Shown in pieces: positions 1-8,574 of a stretch of DNA of 64,000 bases (positions are counted from its first letter, which is position 1; each line of letters starts with the position of its first letter). Source of the DNA: JAGQZY01 sp964588335 (GTDB taxonomy: Bacteria > Bdellovibrionota > Bdellovibrionia > Bdellovibrionales > JAGQZY01); assembly GCA_964588335.1 (NCBI GenBank), contig CAZPOV010000001.1, forward strand, positions 186,001-250,000, read 5' to 3'. Made by a program: the position numbers and the translations under genes. The notes beneath the pieces were generated by a model. That model was not told where the DNA came from and did no database searches. It saw only the letters and a list, made by a program, of their open reading frames with translations.

Positions 1-1
1 A

Positions 2-328
2 TCTCATTCCATATATGAGAAAACAAAAGGTAAAATCGACTTCAAAAATCAATTTATTCTTCTTGAAATGTTGAAATTGTTTTTAGCCCATCCGGGTCGG
101 GTTTTTTCAAAGGAAGAGTTGATTGAAACCATTTGGAAGCAAAGTTACAATCCGAGTGTTCATGATAATAAAATTTATGTGACCATCAAAAGGTTACGTA
201 AAGTGATTGAGCCGGATTACAACAAGCCAAAGTACATTTTCTTGGCGAAAAATGGCTACTATTTAAGTAAAGATGTGAAAATCCAAGTCCGTGGAATTGA
301 GTCAGCTGTGCGAGAGGAGACACTCTAA
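2..328 (+). CDS. OmpR/PhoB-type response regulator, C-terminal part (cut by window edge)
   Basis: The reading frame is open from the left edge, so only the C-terminal ~108 residues are present. They form a winged-helix DNA-binding domain of the Trans_reg_C family: LLEMLK, then GRVFSKEEL, a recognition-helix stretch with IKRLRKVIE, and the closing wing NGYYLS. In complete family members an N-terminal receiver domain phosphorylated by a histidine kinase controls binding; that part lies outside the window. The stop codon overlaps the next start (TAATG), so the two genes are probably co-translated and may work together. Its target genes cannot be told from the sequence. Confidence 0.85.
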   Translation, partial: SHSIYEKTKGKIDFKNQFILLEMLKLFLAHPGRVFSKEELIETIWKQSYNPSVHDNKIYVTIKRLRKVIEPDYNKPKYIFLAKNGYYLSKDVKIQVRGIESAVREETL

Positions 329-924
329 TGTTTGGAATTTTAAGAAAAGTTGCCCTATTATTTGCGGCCATCGCCGTTGCTCTTTCACTTTCAGCTTTTT
401 CTTATGTTCAGATGGGCGGGGAAATTCCCTGGCCATTAAGCATTCAGCATGCGGTGACGGTGCAGAATTCAAAAGGGTTATGGCGACTGGGAGACGGTCA
501 GCAATCGCGTCTCTTTAACGTCGAGATGCGAGCCGATTCGCGATCAGGCTTTGACTGGATTCGCGTGTCTGAATTGCATCCAGAGAGTTACGAGGTCATT
601 TCTTGGGGCGAAGGCTACTTCTCTCCGACGGCCATCAACCACACAGAATCAAGCTACTCGAATGTGAATTTAGAAACGGGTATCGGAAAAAAAGACAGCC
701 GTGGTCGCTACATCACAATGTACACCAACGGTGATTTGACCGATCACCCCTATATGATTCGATTGGTTGAGGTTGAGACGACTCTAGGGAATGTCTTAGG
801 GCTTTCCATTTTAGAGTATGTGGAGAAGAGTTTTGATCACCTGTTGGGAACACGAGTCATGGTTGAGCCTTTAAGTTGTGTTGAAGGCGACAAAGATGGC
901 CTGACTTGCTATCTCGGCTTATAA
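328..924 (+). CDS. Exported or membrane-anchored protein of unknown function
   Basis: I do not recognise a family. The 198-residue product begins with a basic stretch and a hydrophobic segment (residues ~7-27) that fits a signal peptide or single membrane anchor. The remainder is soluble, with aromatic-rich strands and two Cys near the C-terminus (SCVEGDKDGLTC) that could form a disulfide. It starts on the ATG that overlaps the stop of the upstream regulator gene and is followed directly by a Rho-independent terminator, so it closes a short operon. Its position suggests it is a sensor accessory or a target of that regulator; this is inference from context only. Confidence 0.7.
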   Translation: MFGILRKVALLFAAIAVALSLSAFSYVQMGGEIPWPLSIQHAVTVQNSKGLWRLGDGQQSRLFNVEMRADSRSGFDWIRVSELHPESYEVISWGEGYFSPTAINHTESSYSNVNLETGIGKKDSRGRYITMYTNGDLTDHPYMIRLVEVETTLGNVLGLSILEYVEKSFDHLLGTRVMVEPLSCVEGDKDGLTCYLGL

Positions 925-933
925 GTTTTTAAT

Positions 934-960
934 GAGCCCACGGTGTTGGGCTCTTTTCTT
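934..960 (+). terminator. Rho-independent terminator
   Basis: A perfect 7-bp stem (GAGCCCA/TGGGCTC, six-base loop) is followed by TTTTCTT. It lies just after the 328-924 gene and before the tRNA-Val promoter. Confidence 0.85.
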
Positions 961-1006
961 AGTAATTTTAAATATTTAAAAGATGACGAGAGGTTCTAGA
1001 ATCCTC

Positions 1007-1035
1007 TCGACAAAGTCTAGGTTTTCCACTATAAC
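1007..1035 (+). promoter_or_regulatory. Sigma-70-type promoter of tRNA-Val
   Basis: TCGACA (1007-1012), a 17-base spacer and TATAAC (1030-1035) place the predicted start about 10 bases before the tRNA. A dyad, CGAGAGG/CCTCTCG (987-993 and 1003-1009), overlaps the -35 box and could be an operator or a residual hairpin. Confidence 0.6.
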
Positions 1036-1051
1036 CTCAGATTCATTCTTT

Positions 1052-1127
1052 AGGGCCTTAGCTCAGTTGGTAGAGCGCCACCCTTACAAGGTGGATGTCA
1101 TCGGTTCGACCCCGGTAGGCCCTACCA
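1052..1127 (+). tRNA. tRNA-Val (anticodon UAC)
   Basis: This is a full cloverleaf of 76 bases with encoded CCA. The acceptor stem AGGGCCT pairs with AGGCCCT. The D-arm is GCTC...GAGC, and the anticodon stem CCACC/GGTGG closes the loop CTTACAA, which carries anticodon TAC. The T-loop is TTCGACC with a stem containing one T-G wobble. It decodes GUA (and probably other GUN) valine codons. A terminator follows at once, so it is a single-gene transcript. Confidence 0.95.
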
Positions 1128-1296
1128 TTCAAACCCAAAAGCCACCTTGCAGGTGGCTTTCGTGTTTGAGCGGCAGTCCCTGCCGCACTAATGGACTCCT
1201 TCACTACGCTTCGCTATGTTCAGTCCGTCCATGCTCTGCACTAAAACCTGCCACTGGCAGCTTTTAGCAGCAGGCACAGCCCGGTAGGCCCTACCA
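1111..1296 (+). repeat. 17-nt direct repeat of the tRNA-Val 3' end
   Basis: CCCGGTAGGCCCTACCA occurs at 1111-1127, as the T-arm/acceptor 3' end of the tRNA, and again exactly at 1280-1296. The copies are 169 bases apart. The interval holds the tRNA terminator, a 6-bp stem (GCGGCA/TGCCGC, 1170-1186), an imperfect stem-loop (1191-1232) and CTGCC/GGCAG followed by CTTTT (1248-1265). The layout resembles attL/attR scars left by tRNA-targeting integrases, or a remnant of a tandem tRNA duplication. No integrase gene lies between the copies. Confidence 0.7.
1138..1160 (+). terminator. Rho-independent terminator after tRNA-Val
   Basis: A 7-bp stem (GCCACCT/AGGTGGC) with a three-base loop is preceded by an A-run and followed by TTT. 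It sits 10 bases after the tRNA CCA end. Confidence 0.65.
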
Positions 1297-1720
1297 CTTT
1301 TCTCATCACCACTCCTGTTTGAACAAGTTCTTCCCATCTTCGAGAAAAGTGCTAATGTTGGTCGGCCGCGTGAGCGGCCTCCTATCAAACCAAAAAAAAC
1401 CGTGAAGAGGTTGTTGAGTTTAAGTGTTTGTACCAATCGCAGTTAAGATGTCACAGTCCCTAATTGGTGAACTTTTAAAAACCACCAGTTAATAAAATCT
1501 TATTCTTGATTAGAACCAGCAGTTAATTCCTTAACGAGTTGTAAATTAATAAGGACCTAAATTGTCTCTGCAGCATATATTGTTTGAACAATCTTCTGCT
1601 CTTTTTGGAGACGGAAATAAATATTGTATTTGTTTTCTGTTTATTTCAGACATTTCCAAACCTGGATCTTTTTTTGCATTGGTTAGGTGGGTGGCATTTT
1701 TAACCGAAGGAGAATTTTTG
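1297..1720. other. Intergenic stretch without a supportable gene
   Basis: Open frames here lack ribosome-binding sites and family signals. The stretch is AT-rich toward its right end and must hold the promoter of the secreted protein at 1721, although no clear -35/-10 pair stands out. I see no stable RNA motif. Confidence 0.5.
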
Positions 1721-2233
1721 ATGAAATATTTAGTATTTATAACTCTAGTAACCTCTTCAATAACGAGTTTCGCTTTTAGCCAAGAAGAAGTCGCTCGTAT
1801 CGAGAATGCGAGTTTAAGAATGTGCGTTCAAAACGCGGCTAATTCCTATACCTGGACCTGGCAAGTGGGTGGCGCGATCAAAGACTGCTTAAGCCAGCGA
1901 CTTGATACTATATCTTTAGACGATTGTGAGATCGCAGCATCTCAGCTTTTTTACAAATCAGGTGTGAACGAAGCGATGGGTATTTGCCTTGATCATTTTC
2001 GTGGTGAAGTTGATGTTCATCGATGTTTTCAGTCGGCTGAGTTATTCTTTTATGGTCGAATCAATGATCACAAGTACCAATGCCTACAAGAGTCTCTGCA
2101 GGCAATAGATTTTGAAGAATGCAGTCTTTTGGCGGATCAAATTGGTCAGCGTGCCCATCGCCTGTGCTCAGCCACGATCCCAATTGAATCCTTAACGGAC
2201 CAAGAGATAAGCCAAGACGCGAGCGCTCTTTAA
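1721..2233 (+). CDS. Secreted cysteine-rich protein of unknown function
   Basis: The product is 170 residues. The ATG at 1721 is chosen over earlier in-frame codons because GAAGGAG precedes it and because it opens directly on a classical signal peptide (positive Lys, hydrophobic core, cleavage near AFSQ). The mature part contains about nine Cys in a spaced pattern (RMCVQ, KDCLS, DDCE, GICL, HRCFQ, YQCLQ, EECS, RLCS), suggesting several disulfides and repeated helical units in the periplasm or outside the cell. No enzymatic motif is visible. Its end overlaps by four bases with the end of the convergent receiver gene. Confidence 0.7.
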   Translation: MKYLVFITLVTSSITSFAFSQEEVARIENASLRMCVQNAANSYTWTWQVGGAIKDCLSQRLDTISLDDCEIAASQLFYKSGVNEAMGICLDHFRGEVDVHRCFQSAELFFYGRINDHKYQCLQESLQAIDFEECSLLADQIGQRAHRLCSATIPIESLTDQEISQDASAL

Positions 2234-2592
2234 AGGAAGGGGCCGATTGCTTCTTTGAATCGGTTTTTTGCTATTACTAAGGTGGCGCCACAGGAGTGGA
2301 CTTCGTTTTCGGAAAAAGCCAAATCCTCTTCGTTGTCGCCGTAAAAAAGAATGATGGGAATTTTTTTGTTTAGCTTTCGCACCTGACGGACCAGCTGAAT
2401 ACCATTTAATTCTTTTAAATTGAGATTTGTAACAATAAGATTAGCGCCTTCTTTATAGAAACAGTCTATGAGTTCATCGGTGTGAAAAAAGCATTTCACT
2501 TCGACGTTCTGAAGATTCATTTTCAACAATTGACTGAGGGCCTCTTGTTCTTTTGGGCATTTATCGGCGAGCAATATCTTTTCATAGTTCAA
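2230..2592 (-). CDS. Stand-alone receiver-like protein lacking the phosphoacceptor aspartate
   Basis: The 120 residues match the length and fold pattern of a CheY-type receiver: a beta-1 strand ending in LLAD (D10), a helix, the beta-3 strand LIVTN, and beta-4/beta-5 ending in VIAK. The site that should be the phosphorylated Asp is Asn56 (LIVTNLNL), and the conserved Thr/Ser after beta-4 is also replaced (ILFYGD). The acidic pocket is therefore incomplete, and the protein is probably a phosphorylation-independent pseudo-receiver or protein-docking module. It has no output domain and no neighbouring kinase. The receiver fold is clear; the function is unknown. Confidence 0.75.
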   Translation of the reverse strand: MNYEKILLADKCPKEQEALSQLLKMNLQNVEVKCFFHTDELIDCFYKEGANLIVTNLNLKELNGIQLVRQVRKLNKKIPIILFYGDNEEDLAFSENEVHSCGATLVIAKNRFKEAIGPFL

Positions 2593-2818
2593 ACCAAGAT
2601 CCTTTGTTAGTGAATCAGTTTATGAAACCACATTGGCCAAAGGTTTTCGTTCGTTGTAGACAAATCGAACCTATTTTTTTTGTTTCGGACGTCATTTTAA
2701 ACGGACGTGTGAATAATCCACGATTTTTCAATTCAGAGGTCGAGTTTAGAGAGAGAAATTCTTTTATGTCCTGAGTATAACAAAGTTGAAGTCTTCGTTT
2801 TTCAAATACAGCTATTTG

Positions 2819-4339
2819 TCACCGAAAAGGAAACGATCGAATCCTAGGAATGTGGTCATAAATGAAAGGGGCTCCTAAATTGTAGTTCCAATCAGGAAAG
2901 TGCACTTCGTTAAATTCCGCAGCAATACGATGACTCACCCAAAGATTCGGGCGCACCTCATCGTAGTGTTTATTTAAAATGATAATCAGCTCGGGGCCGC
3001 CGAATCGAAGTTTGGGAGTGAACAAAACCACTTCGGGGCGAATCTGCTCAACCACTTTCAATGTTTTACGGTTACCCTGAGTATCGTAGGGGCCTAAAAA
3101 CCACAAAAGATTGTCGACTCGTGGTGCGACGCCGGTGGCATCAAAAAGGAGAGCATCAGGAAAATGTGCCATAATGAACTCGACTTGATCTACATACTTT
3201 AGCTGCCCTTTGTTTGAAAACCACCATCCTGAATAATAAGTCATATGCAGGGGTGTCCACAAAAGGGCTGCCGCTAAAATCCATTTCTGCCAATTTTTAT
3301 TGATGGCTTCAAAAACGAAAATTCCGGGCAATGCTAAAAACGGGATTAAAGAGGCAACAAAAAAGTCCCATCTTTCTGGATGGACCAGAAGAGTGCCCCC
3401 AGCAAGGCAAAACAGAAGGAGGGCAGTCGAATGTTGTTTTGATCTTTGTTTCTTTTTTAAAAAAAATAAAAACACTCCGACTATGACAACGAGATACTGC
3501 AAAAAATTAATTTGTAGGGAGCGTTGGAGCGCAGAAAAATTCTCGGCTTCCCATAAATTACTAAGACTATTAAAGTGGTAATTAATAGCCAAAGCATAGA
3601 TGTTTTCGATGAAGCCAGAGCCAAGTCCTAGTATTTGTCGCCCCAGCACTAAGGCACTGGCGGGTATTAGAAAATAAAACAGAGATTGTTTCAGAATTCT
3701 CCATGCTTTTATTTGGCGCCAATTCAAGAACGCATAGATCACGCAAATCCAAAGTATGGAATAAACGGCCTTTGGCGTCGATAGAGATAAAAGAAAAACC
3801 AAAACCGGAATAAAGGGATCGAAGCGAAATTTTTCAGGAATGGGATTCCGAGGCTGGAGCAGGCGCACTAGTATCAGTAGCAGAAAAAACAAAGTTATAA
3901 AATCCGCTCGCACTCGGTAAGAATTGTAAATAAAAACATGGAAGGTGAGCAGAAAGCAACAGTAGAAAATTCCGTAGAATCGACTCCAGCGCAGAGATCG
4001 GATCAAACGATAAATAAGGATAAGATTAACAAAAGCCAGCAAGCCAAATTGCATGCGAGCGAAGACCACGTGGGTGGAGCTTTGCAAGTCAAAGTAATAG
4101 GGAATTTGCAAAAAAAGATAAAAAACAGGCTTCAAATTTAGAATAAGGGCCTCGTGGAGCGTCGATCCAAGGAGGGTGGCCGAAGAAATGGCCCAGAATT
4201 CAGAATGGGATACAAAATTGGTGGCGCTGAGGTATAGGAATAGGGGCAGGGGTAGGAGGAAAACTCCATAGGTCCTCAGGTCATGACGAATGATATTTGA
4301 ATACTTCTGAAAAAGCTTCTTTAAGATAACTCTCTCCAC
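2819..4339 (-). CDS. Polytopic membrane protein, GT-C-like glycosyltransferase candidate
   Basis: The protein has 506 residues with about nine to eleven hydrophobic segments between residues ~25 and ~370, then a soluble C-terminal part. After the first membrane segment comes a periplasmic-type loop and a segment LKPVFYLFLQ, reminiscent of the [HK]PPLYY motif of GT-C (PMT/ArnT-like) transferases that use polyprenyl-phosphate sugars. The second half of the membrane region has a YNSYRVRADF loop. A diagnostic acidic pair in loop 1 is not clear, so GT-C membership is an inference from topology and one motif. It is transcribed divergently from the 4382 gene, with about 40 bases between. Confidence 0.5.
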   Translation of the reverse strand: MERVILKKLFQKYSNIIRHDLRTYGVFLLPLPLFLYLSATNFVSHSEFWAISSATLLGSTLHEALILNLKPVFYLFLQIPYYFDLQSSTHVVFARMQFGLLAFVNLILIYRLIRSLRWSRFYGIFYCCFLLTFHVFIYNSYRVRADFITLFFLLLILVRLLQPRNPIPEKFRFDPFIPVLVFLLSLSTPKAVYSILWICVIYAFLNWRQIKAWRILKQSLFYFLIPASALVLGRQILGLGSGFIENIYALAINYHFNSLSNLWEAENFSALQRSLQINFLQYLVVIVGVFLFFLKKKQRSKQHSTALLLFCLAGGTLLVHPERWDFFVASLIPFLALPGIFVFEAINKNWQKWILAAALLWTPLHMTYYSGWWFSNKGQLKYVDQVEFIMAHFPDALLFDATGVAPRVDNLLWFLGPYDTQGNRKTLKVVEQIRPEVVLFTPKLRFGGPELIIILNKHYDEVRPNLWVSHRIAAEFNEVHFPDWNYNLGAPFIYDHIPRIRSFPFR

Positions 4340-4381
4340 CTAAGCTTGTATTCAGTCTCTATTTGTCTTATTAGGTAGTCA

Positions 4382-5023
4382 ATGATGAAACAGTTATTAG
4401 AAGTACCGCAGGACGAAAGAGACGAGAAATGGGAGCAAGAGTTTTTCGGAAAACTGCCCCATGTCCACTTTGAATTTCTTCAAGATAGCCCCATAGAAGG
4501 CCCTGACGGGATGCCCTACTTAGCTGTAAAAGTGGTGGATCAAGGCGAGGAAAGCGAAAAGGTTTTAGATTGGCTGGGTGAAAAGGGTGTGGGCTTGGCG
4601 ATCAACCCCAATAAAGAGACTCCTGACTATGTCTTCTCTTATGGCATGATTTGGAACTATCTTCTTAATGGAGAATTTCTTACAGCCAGTGATGATGATT
4701 TTTCGGGAGGTCGCGACCTTGAAGTCGAGCAAGGCCAAGAGATGATGGCTGGAACTCCCAGCGAAGCCTACCTTCCACCCCATGTTAGAACTCTTTTTAA
4801 AGAGTTTCTTCAGCAACAAGGCGTGCATAAGCCACGCGTTGTTATGCTTTCTCAAGATGGCAAAAACTACGATTTGTGCTTTTCTCTGGAGTCTTTGGGT
4901 AATCCTCCGCAAAAAGAGTGGCAAGGAATTTTAGAGGCTTTCTCTTGGTTTTTCCCAATGCATTACTCGTTTTCAATTCTTAGTGAGAATGTCATACAAG
5001 GCATTGATTTTATTGAGCTTTAA
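4382..5023 (+). CDS. Conserved-looking cytoplasmic protein of unknown function
   Basis: I do not recognise a family. The 213-residue acidic product has no signal peptide or membrane segment. The first half contains DGMPYLAVKV and a short glycine-containing stretch; the second half contains DGKNYDLCFSLES. Tandem ATGs (4382, 4385) are possible starts. An imperfect inverted repeat (GAGCTTTAAAG/CTTTAAGAGCT) covers its stop codon and may act as a weak terminator before the ABC importer operon. No functional inference is made. Confidence 0.65.
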   Translation: MMKQLLEVPQDERDEKWEQEFFGKLPHVHFEFLQDSPIEGPDGMPYLAVKVVDQGEESEKVLDWLGEKGVGLAINPNKETPDYVFSYGMIWNYLLNGEFLTASDDDFSGGRDLEVEQGQEMMAGTPSEAYLPPHVRTLFKEFLQQQGVHKPRVVMLSQDGKNYDLCFSLESLGNPPQKEWQGILEAFSWFFPMHYSFSILSENVIQGIDFIEL

Positions 5024-5134
5024 AGTGACCCTTTAAGAGCTATAACACCCCCATGAAAACTCTTAACAGTAGTGACAAGCGGATAGCAATTTTGTAGCTT
5101 AGGGAGGCTTTTCAAAGCATCCAAAGGGGGATCC

Positions 5135-6130
5135 ATGAAATTCACTTTAATAGTGGCCTTCAGCGCGTTTTTTGTTTTTTCAAGTTGCACAGAAAAACCC
5201 AATAACGAAGTTTGGATATACACCTCACTTTATAAAGACACGATCTCAGATATAGAGCCAAAGCTGGCAAAAGCTTTTCCTGACTACCAAATTCGATTTT
5301 ATCAAGCCGGCTCCGAGGAAATCGCAGCCAAGGTGAATGCCGAAATGATGGCCGGAGGGACACAAGCAGACATCCTCATTTCTTCGGATCGATTTTGGTA
5401 TGAAGAACTGGCCGACAACGGAAATCTTGAAGCTTATAATACGGAACGCGTGAAAAAAATCCCAGCCGATCTTCGCCATCCCCAGGGGCTGTACAACACT
5501 TTAAGTTTACCGGTGATGGTGCTCGCGTATAATACGGAAAGTGTAGAAAAGGCCAAAGCCCCTGCGACATTTAAAGACATGGTCGGCTCCCAATGGAAAG
5601 GCAAATTCAGCACTGGCAGTCCGCTTTCGTCCGGTACAAACTTCACAACCGTAGCCTTTCTCTCAAAAGCCTATGGTTGGGATTATTTTAAAAAGCTCCA
5701 AGAGAATGAAACAATCAGTGAGGGTGGAAATTCAGCTGTGATCCGAAGAATTCAAAATAAGGAACGTCCCATTGGCTGGGTGTTGTTAGAAAATATATTG
5801 CGATTTCAAGGCCAGAATAAGCCCATAAAGACGGTTTTCCCAACCGATGGTGTTGTTCTTCACAATAATGTTCTAGGAATAACTAAGAAAAAAGAAAGTC
5901 GAGAACGGGCTATGAAGGTAGCGGCGTGGCTGTTCAGCGATGCTGGACAAGCGGCGATGGTTCGTTCCTATATGTATTCACCGTTTCCTGATTTTGAACC
6001 ACCTAAGGGAGCTCCGGCTTTCGCTAAAATAAGAGAAAATTCTTTTCCTTGGACTCAAGACTTTGTGCAAGAGGTGGTGAAAAATCGATCTAAAATAAAA
6101 GAGAAATTTGCCGAGATCATGTTCAACTGA
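5135..6130 (+). CDS. Iron(III)-type ABC transporter substrate-binding lipoprotein
   Basis: This 331-residue extracellular solute-binding protein resembles the FutA/FbpA/AfuA group that captures ferric iron for ABC import. The N-terminus carries a lipoprotein signal with lipobox FSSC (Cys18), so it is anchored by lipid. Typical family stretches are visible: VWIYTSLY at the start of the mature protein, AGGTQADILISSD, GTNFTTVAFL and GVVLHNNVLGI. The permease gene starts 11 bases after its stop and the ATPase gene follows, giving the normal binding-permease-ATPase order. The substrate could also be another metal chelate, thiamine or a phosphonate-like anion; iron is the likeliest by sequence style. 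Confidence 0.8.
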   Translation: MKFTLIVAFSAFFVFSSCTEKPNNEVWIYTSLYKDTISDIEPKLAKAFPDYQIRFYQAGSEEIAAKVNAEMMAGGTQADILISSDRFWYEELADNGNLEAYNTERVKKIPADLRHPQGLYNTLSLPVMVLAYNTESVEKAKAPATFKDMVGSQWKGKFSTGSPLSSGTNFTTVAFLSKAYGWDYFKKLQENETISEGGNSAVIRRIQNKERPIGWVLLENILRFQGQNKPIKTVFPTDGVVLHNNVLGITKKKESRERAMKVAAWLFSDAGQAAMVRSYMYSPFPDFEPPKGAPAFAKIRENSFPWTQDFVQEVVKNRSKIKEKFAEIMFN

Positions 6131-6141
6131 GTATCAATCCC

Positions 6142-7836
6142 ATGATTTTAACCAAAGTTAAAAAAATTGTAAGGGTCAATGACCCAAGCCAGGGTCTGGT
6201 TCTTGGGATATCCCTGTTTTTCTTAGTCACCTTTTGTATCTATCCATTTGCTGTTCTTTTTTTGAAAGTTGTGTTTCCTCAAGATGGGTTTACTTTAAAG
6301 TATTTGCAATCAGTTTTAAATCACTCTGGTGCCGTTAAAGCTTTCACCAATACAGCATTCGTCTCCATCAGTATTGCTGCTCTTTCTATTTTTATGGCGG
6401 TTCCAGTGGGGTGGGTGCTGTCTCGCACTGACTTGCCATTGGCTAAAAAACTACGTTCTTGGTTTTGCTTGCCCTATGCCATCCCCCCTTATATTGGCGC
6501 TATGGCTTGGATTTTTCTAGCCAATCCAACCAATGGAATTCTGAATCGTTTGTTTGGGGGCTCGTTTTTAAACATTTACAGTTATTATGGACTTATATGG
6601 GTGGAAGCCTCCTTCCTTTATACCTTTGTGCTGCTCGCTGTGATGACAGCATTGGATCGAATGGACCCTTCCCTCGAAGAAGCCGCGCGCCTTTCTGGTG
6701 CAAGCCCTTTCATGGTTTTTAGAAAAATCACTCTCCCTCTCATTCGACCGGCCATTATAAGTGGAGGTCTGTTGGTGACTTTGGCGGCAGCGGCCAGCTT
6801 CGGAGTTCCAGCACTTATAGGCAGTCCGGCGAGAATCTATCTTGTAACCACACAGATTTATACTTTCCAGAAGATGGGATCGATGAACGGTCTTTTTCAA
6901 GCCGGAGCGCTTTCCATTTTACTTCTTCTAGTTGCGCTTTTTTTACTGTTTTTAAACCAGTGGTTGATTCGTGGAAAGCAGTTTAAAATGGTGGGGGGAA
7001 AAACAAGTCGCCCCAGTGTTATAGAGTTAGGGCGTTATCGGTTTCCAACTCTTGTTGTCTTGTTGATGTTGCTGATTGGACTGTTCGTGCTGCCAATGAC
7101 GGGCATCGCACTCACCGCACTGAATACGGCTCAAGGGTCTTGGGATATTTCAAATTTTGGGTTCGCCAATTTCAGTCGAGTTTTTTTTGAGATGAATGAA
7201 ACCAGCCGAGCTTTAAGTAATTCATTTTACTTGGCGGCGATGGCGGCTTCGGTAGCCACTCTTCTTGCCACTTTTCTTTCTTATATCCAGTGGAAGACAA
7301 ACATCAAAGGGCGACATCTATTGGAGATATCGGCTTCCTTTCCCTATTCGGTTCCGGGGACAGTTGTGGCATTGGCATTGATTTTAGCCTTCAGCCAAGG
7401 TGTTTTTGGCTTGGGTCCCTCTCTGTATAACACTCTCACCTTATTGGGTCTTGCTTACTTGATAAAATTTTTGAGCCTTGGCATGAAGACGATTGGTGAT
7501 GGTTTCGGACAGATTGACGATAGTTTAGCAGAGGCAGCCCGTGTGTCGGGCGCCAACTGGACCCAAACAATGAAAGGTATTTGGCTACCACTCATGAAGC
7601 CTTCGCTGGTGGCGTCCTGGTTTCTTATTTTTATGCCGGCGTTTAGCGAGCTGACGATGACAGTTCTACTTTCGGGCCCAGGAATAGAAACTTTGGGCAC
7701 GTTAATTTTTCAGTTGCAGCAATACGCAGATCCCACCGGAGGGGCATCAGCTGTTTTGGCGCTTGTGGTTGTGATATTTGTTCTTGTGGTCAATGCCTTA
7801 GTCAAAATTTTGTCCCGAGGCCAGTATGGGCTTTAA
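6142..7836 (+). CDS. Fused ABC transporter permease (FbpB-like, two permease units)
   Basis: The protein has 564 residues and about twelve membrane helices, made of two BPD_transp_1 halves. Each half has the cytoplasmic EAA loop that docks to the ATPase: EEAARLSGASP with LPLIRP in the first half and AEAARVSGANW with LPLMKP in the second. This fused two-in-one arrangement is the norm for FbpB/AfuB-type ferric permeases, whereas many other importers use two separate polypeptides. It sits between the binding protein (11-base gap) and the ATPase (12-base gap) and would form the inner-membrane pore. Confidence 0.9.
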   Translation: MILTKVKKIVRVNDPSQGLVLGISLFFLVTFCIYPFAVLFLKVVFPQDGFTLKYLQSVLNHSGAVKAFTNTAFVSISIAALSIFMAVPVGWVLSRTDLPLAKKLRSWFCLPYAIPPYIGAMAWIFLANPTNGILNRLFGGSFLNIYSYYGLIWVEASFLYTFVLLAVMTALDRMDPSLEEAARLSGASPFMVFRKITLPLIRPAIISGGLLVTLAAAASFGVPALIGSPARIYLVTTQIYTFQKMGSMNGLFQAGALSILLLLVALFLLFLNQWLIRGKQFKMVGGKTSRPSVIELGRYRFPTLVVLLMLLIGLFVLPMTGIALTALNTAQGSWDISNFGFANFSRVFFEMNETSRALSNSFYLAAMAASVATLLATFLSYIQWKTNIKGRHLLEISASFPYSVPGTVVALALILAFSQGVFGLGPSLYNTLTLLGLAYLIKFLSLGMKTIGDGFGQIDDSLAEAARVSGANWTQTMKGIWLPLMKPSLVASWFLIFMPAFSELTMTVLLSGPGIETLGTLIFQLQQYADPTGGASAVLALVVVIFVLVVNALVKILSRGQYGL

Positions 7837-7848
7837 AGGAAGTTTGCG

Positions 7849-8574
7849 ATGAGTGATGTGGTTTTTCAAAATGTTGGAAAGTCCTACGGCAGCACCCAAG
7901 TTGTACAGGATTTTTCCTTTCAAGTGAATGATGGAGAGTTTGTCGCCTTCCTGGGGCCATCAGGATGTGGAAAGACAACCTGCTTACGCATGATTGCAGG
8001 ATTAGAGAAAAATACAGCCGGTCAGATTTATATTGGTGAAAAGGAAGTTTCCAATCCCGAACAAAAACTTTTCTTACCGCCCGAAAAAAGAAATGTGGGG
8101 ATGGTTTTCCAGTCGTATGCGGTTTGGCCGCATATGAATGTTTTCGAAAATATTGCTTTTCCCTTACGCGTGGCTAAAGAGAGCAAACAGAAAATTAAAG
8201 ACCGGGTCCTGGAAGTTATGGCAACAGTGGAGCTTGATGGACTTGCTGATCGAATGCCAAACCAGTTGAGTGGGGGGCAACAGCAGCGCGTCGCTCTGGC
8301 TCGAGGATTGGTTGCCGAGCCCGATGTTTTATTACTGGATGAACCTCTTTCGAATTTGGACGCCAAACTGCGTGAGAAAATGCGCCGAGATATTCGTAGG
8401 CTACAGAAAGACCTAAAAATAACCGTGGTCTATGTCACCCACGACCAAATTGAAGCCACCGAGATGAGCGATCGAATGCTTATTATGAAAAATGGAAAAA
8501 TTATTCAGGCGGGAACACCGGGTCAGGTGAAAGATAATCCAATCAACGAATTTGTCGCGGATTTCCTTAGCTAA
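7849..8574 (+). CDS. ABC transporter ATPase (FbpC-like, short)
   Basis: The 241-residue nucleotide-binding subunit powers the importer encoded just upstream. All ATPase motifs are intact: Walker A GPSGCGKTT, Q-loop FQSYAVWPHM, signature LSGGQQQRVALARG, Walker B LLLDEPLSNLDA and the switch histidine in VTHD. It ends soon after the core domain, at about 240 residues. FbpC/PotA-type relatives usually run to ~340-370 residues with a C-terminal TOBE regulatory domain, so this subunit lacks that module. The last eight bases overlap the end of the convergent radical SAM gene. Confidence 0.92.
   Translation: MSDVVFQNVGKSYGSTQVVQDFSFQVNDGEFVAFLGPSGCGKTTCLRMIAGLEKNTAGQIYIGEKEVSNPEQKLFLPPEKRNVGMVFQSYAVWPHMNVFENIAFPLRVAKESKQKIKDRVLEVMATVELDGLADRMPNQLSGGQQQRVALARGLVAEPDVLLLDEPLSNLDAKLREKMRRDIRRLQKDLKITVVYVTHDQIEATEMSDRMLIMKNGKIIQAGTPGQVKDNPINEFVADFLS

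Noticed and set aside
983..1267. 94-codon plus-strand open frame
   Set aside because: It runs through tRNA-Val and its terminator and has no ribosome-binding site.
1128..1296. A second complete tRNA gene at the repeated tRNA-Val end
   Set aside because: Only the 3' 17 bases recur; there is no D-arm, anticodon arm or acceptor 5' strand.
2553..2774. 73-codon plus-strand frame before the GT-C-like gene
   Set aside because: It overlaps the start of the receiver gene and shows no family pattern or ribosome-binding site.
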